In this document: positions 4,987 through 5,559 of the stretch, in pieces | Position numbering within the stretch: the first letter of the stretch is position 1 | Layout: each line of letters begins with the position of its first letter | Assembly: GCA_030639165.1 (NCBI GenBank) | Contig: DAOWDF010000199.1 | Span: 1 to 5,559 of the forward strand | Source: Alphaproteobacteria bacterium | GTDB lineage: Bacteria > Pseudomonadota > Alphaproteobacteria > Micavibrionales > Micavibrionaceae | Length of the DNA stretch: 5,559 nucleotides | Direction of reading: 5' to 3' | Made by a program: the position numbers and the translations under genes | The notes under the pieces: model-generated | Database searches by the model: none | What the model saw: the letters and a program-made list of their open reading frames with translations, nothing else | What the model was told of the DNA's origin: nothing

Positions 4987-5559
4987 TTAAAACTTAATTC
5001 TATCGTTAAACAGAATCGCGAATTGGTTTAGTGCTTGTGGCCAATTCCTAATGGGCATAGTCCACTTTTCCTTCGCATTTTGCAATGCTAAAAACAGAGA
5101 TTTTTTTACAGCTGTGTCATTTGGTAATACTCCTTTGCTCTTGATAATCTTACGGATTTGGCGGTTTACAGCCTCTATGGCGTTGGTTGTGTAGATTGCT
5201 TTTTTAATGAACTCTGGAAAAGCTAAACACGGCACTATGCCGCTCCAGTTTCGCTGCCAAATATCTGATATTGTTGGATATTTATCATCCCACTTATCAC
5301 GGAAATTTTGCAGCTCTAGCAACGCTGCTTCCTCGGATGGCGCAGAATATATGGCCTTCAGATCGCAGGCCACAGCTTTTTTGTCCTTCCACGGCACAAA
5401 TCTCATAGAATTTCTAACCATATGGACGATGCAAAGCTGGACGATTGTTTGCGGAAAAACGCTTACTATGGCTTCTTCAAAGCCTTTGAGACCATCAACG
5501 CAGGCAATTAAGATATCCTCAACGCCGCGGTTTTTAAGCTCTGTGATCACCTGTAACCA
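4987..5559 (-). CDS. IS256-family (mutator-type) transposase, C-terminal fragment (5' end cut by the window)
   Basis: DDE transposase of the IS256 family. The frame is open to the right edge and stops at TAA 4989-4987, giving 190 visible residues out of the usual 400 or so. GTG at 5550 is internal, since the conserved WLQ-VITELKNRGV runs across it. Seen: ILIACVDGLKGF, whose Asp (codon 5496-5494) fits the second catalytic acid; QLCIVHMVRNSMRFVPWKDK; YPTISDIWQRNW; TTNAIEAVNRQIRK, whose Glu (codon 5175-5173) fits the third catalytic acid; and a final NWPQALNQFAILFNDR. No frameshift or internal stop is visible, so the element may be active. The sequence looks more GC-rich than the neighbouring kinase gene. 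Confidence 0.95.
   Translation of the reverse strand, partial: WLQVITELKNRGVEDILIACVDGLKGFEEAIVSVFPQTIVQLCIVHMVRNSMRFVPWKDKKAVACDLKAIYSAPSEEAALLELQNFRDKWDDKYPTISDIWQRNWSGIVPCLAFPEFIKKAIYTTNAIEAVNRQIRKIIKSKGVLPNDTAVKKSLFLALQNAKEKWTMPIRNWPQALNQFAILFNDRIKF

Larger units (their letters stand above)
4956..5559 (-). mobile_element. IS256-family insertion sequence, 3' part only (rest outside the window)
   Basis: The right edge of the window lies inside an IS256-family element. Seen: the transposase C-terminus (4987-5559) and, just past its stop, a terminal repeat ending at about 4956. Elements of this family usually make 8-9 bp target duplications. The flanking bases before 4956 are aattagtaatagtc, and the second copy should lie beyond the window. 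The insertion sits about 47 bp upstream of the binding-protein gene, and transcription of the transposase runs towards that gene. Confidence 0.85.

Noticed and set aside
1..5559. Composite transposon with the central genes as cargo
   Set aside because: The flanking elements belong to different families (IS66 and IS256), so they cannot mobilise the interior as a pair.

Overview
This is an AT-rich window from a Gram-negative, probably proteobacterial, genome. The Gram-negative call rests on a periplasmic binding protein with a Sec signal peptide, a TorS/EvgS-type tripartite sensor kinase, an IS66 element, and a YafQ/RelB-DinJ toxin-antitoxin pair. I cannot name the genus. Both window edges cut through insertion sequences of different families (IS66 on the left, IS256 on the right). 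The DNA between them is host or accessory sequence, with at least one zone of decayed, repeat-rich DNA.

Layout: (1) 1-384 is the 3' end of an IS66-family element: the C-terminus of the TnpC transposase on the + strand, then a terminal inverted repeat ending near 384. (2) 436-938 on the - strand is a two-gene type II toxin-antitoxin operon. A RelB/DinJ-family antitoxin comes first and overlaps a YafQ-family endoribonuclease toxin by 10 bp. A sigma70-like promoter lies at 968-996. (3) 939-1459 holds no long gene. It contains the antitoxin promoter, a small helix-turn-helix frame (1113-1286, - strand), a possible decayed IS3-like end near 1326-1343, several hairpins, and a 12-bp inverted repeat that brackets the stretch (965-976 and 1452-1463). 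(4) 1460-4908 on the - strand is the main cargo: a periplasmic solute-binding protein (4120-4908) followed after 89 bp by an 856-residue hybrid histidine kinase (1460-4030). The kinase order is TM, periplasmic sensor, TM, HAMP, PAS-like, HisKA, HATPase, REC, Hpt. (5) 4956-5559 is the 3' end of an IS256-family element: an inverted repeat at about 4956-4980 and the C-terminus of the transposase on the - strand.

The binding protein and kinase probably form one signalling unit. The binding protein would bind a small molecule in the periplasm and report to the kinase, which passes phosphate His358 to Asp651 to His798 and then to a response regulator not present here. This looks like an unfused version of EvgS/BvgS, where venus-flytrap domains are part of the kinase, or like TorT/TorS. 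No permease or ATPase gene is nearby, so a transport role is less likely. The IS256 end lies only about 47 bp upstream of the binding-protein start, so the operon has probably been separated from its original promoter region. A perfect 14-bp palindrome remains in those 47 bp.
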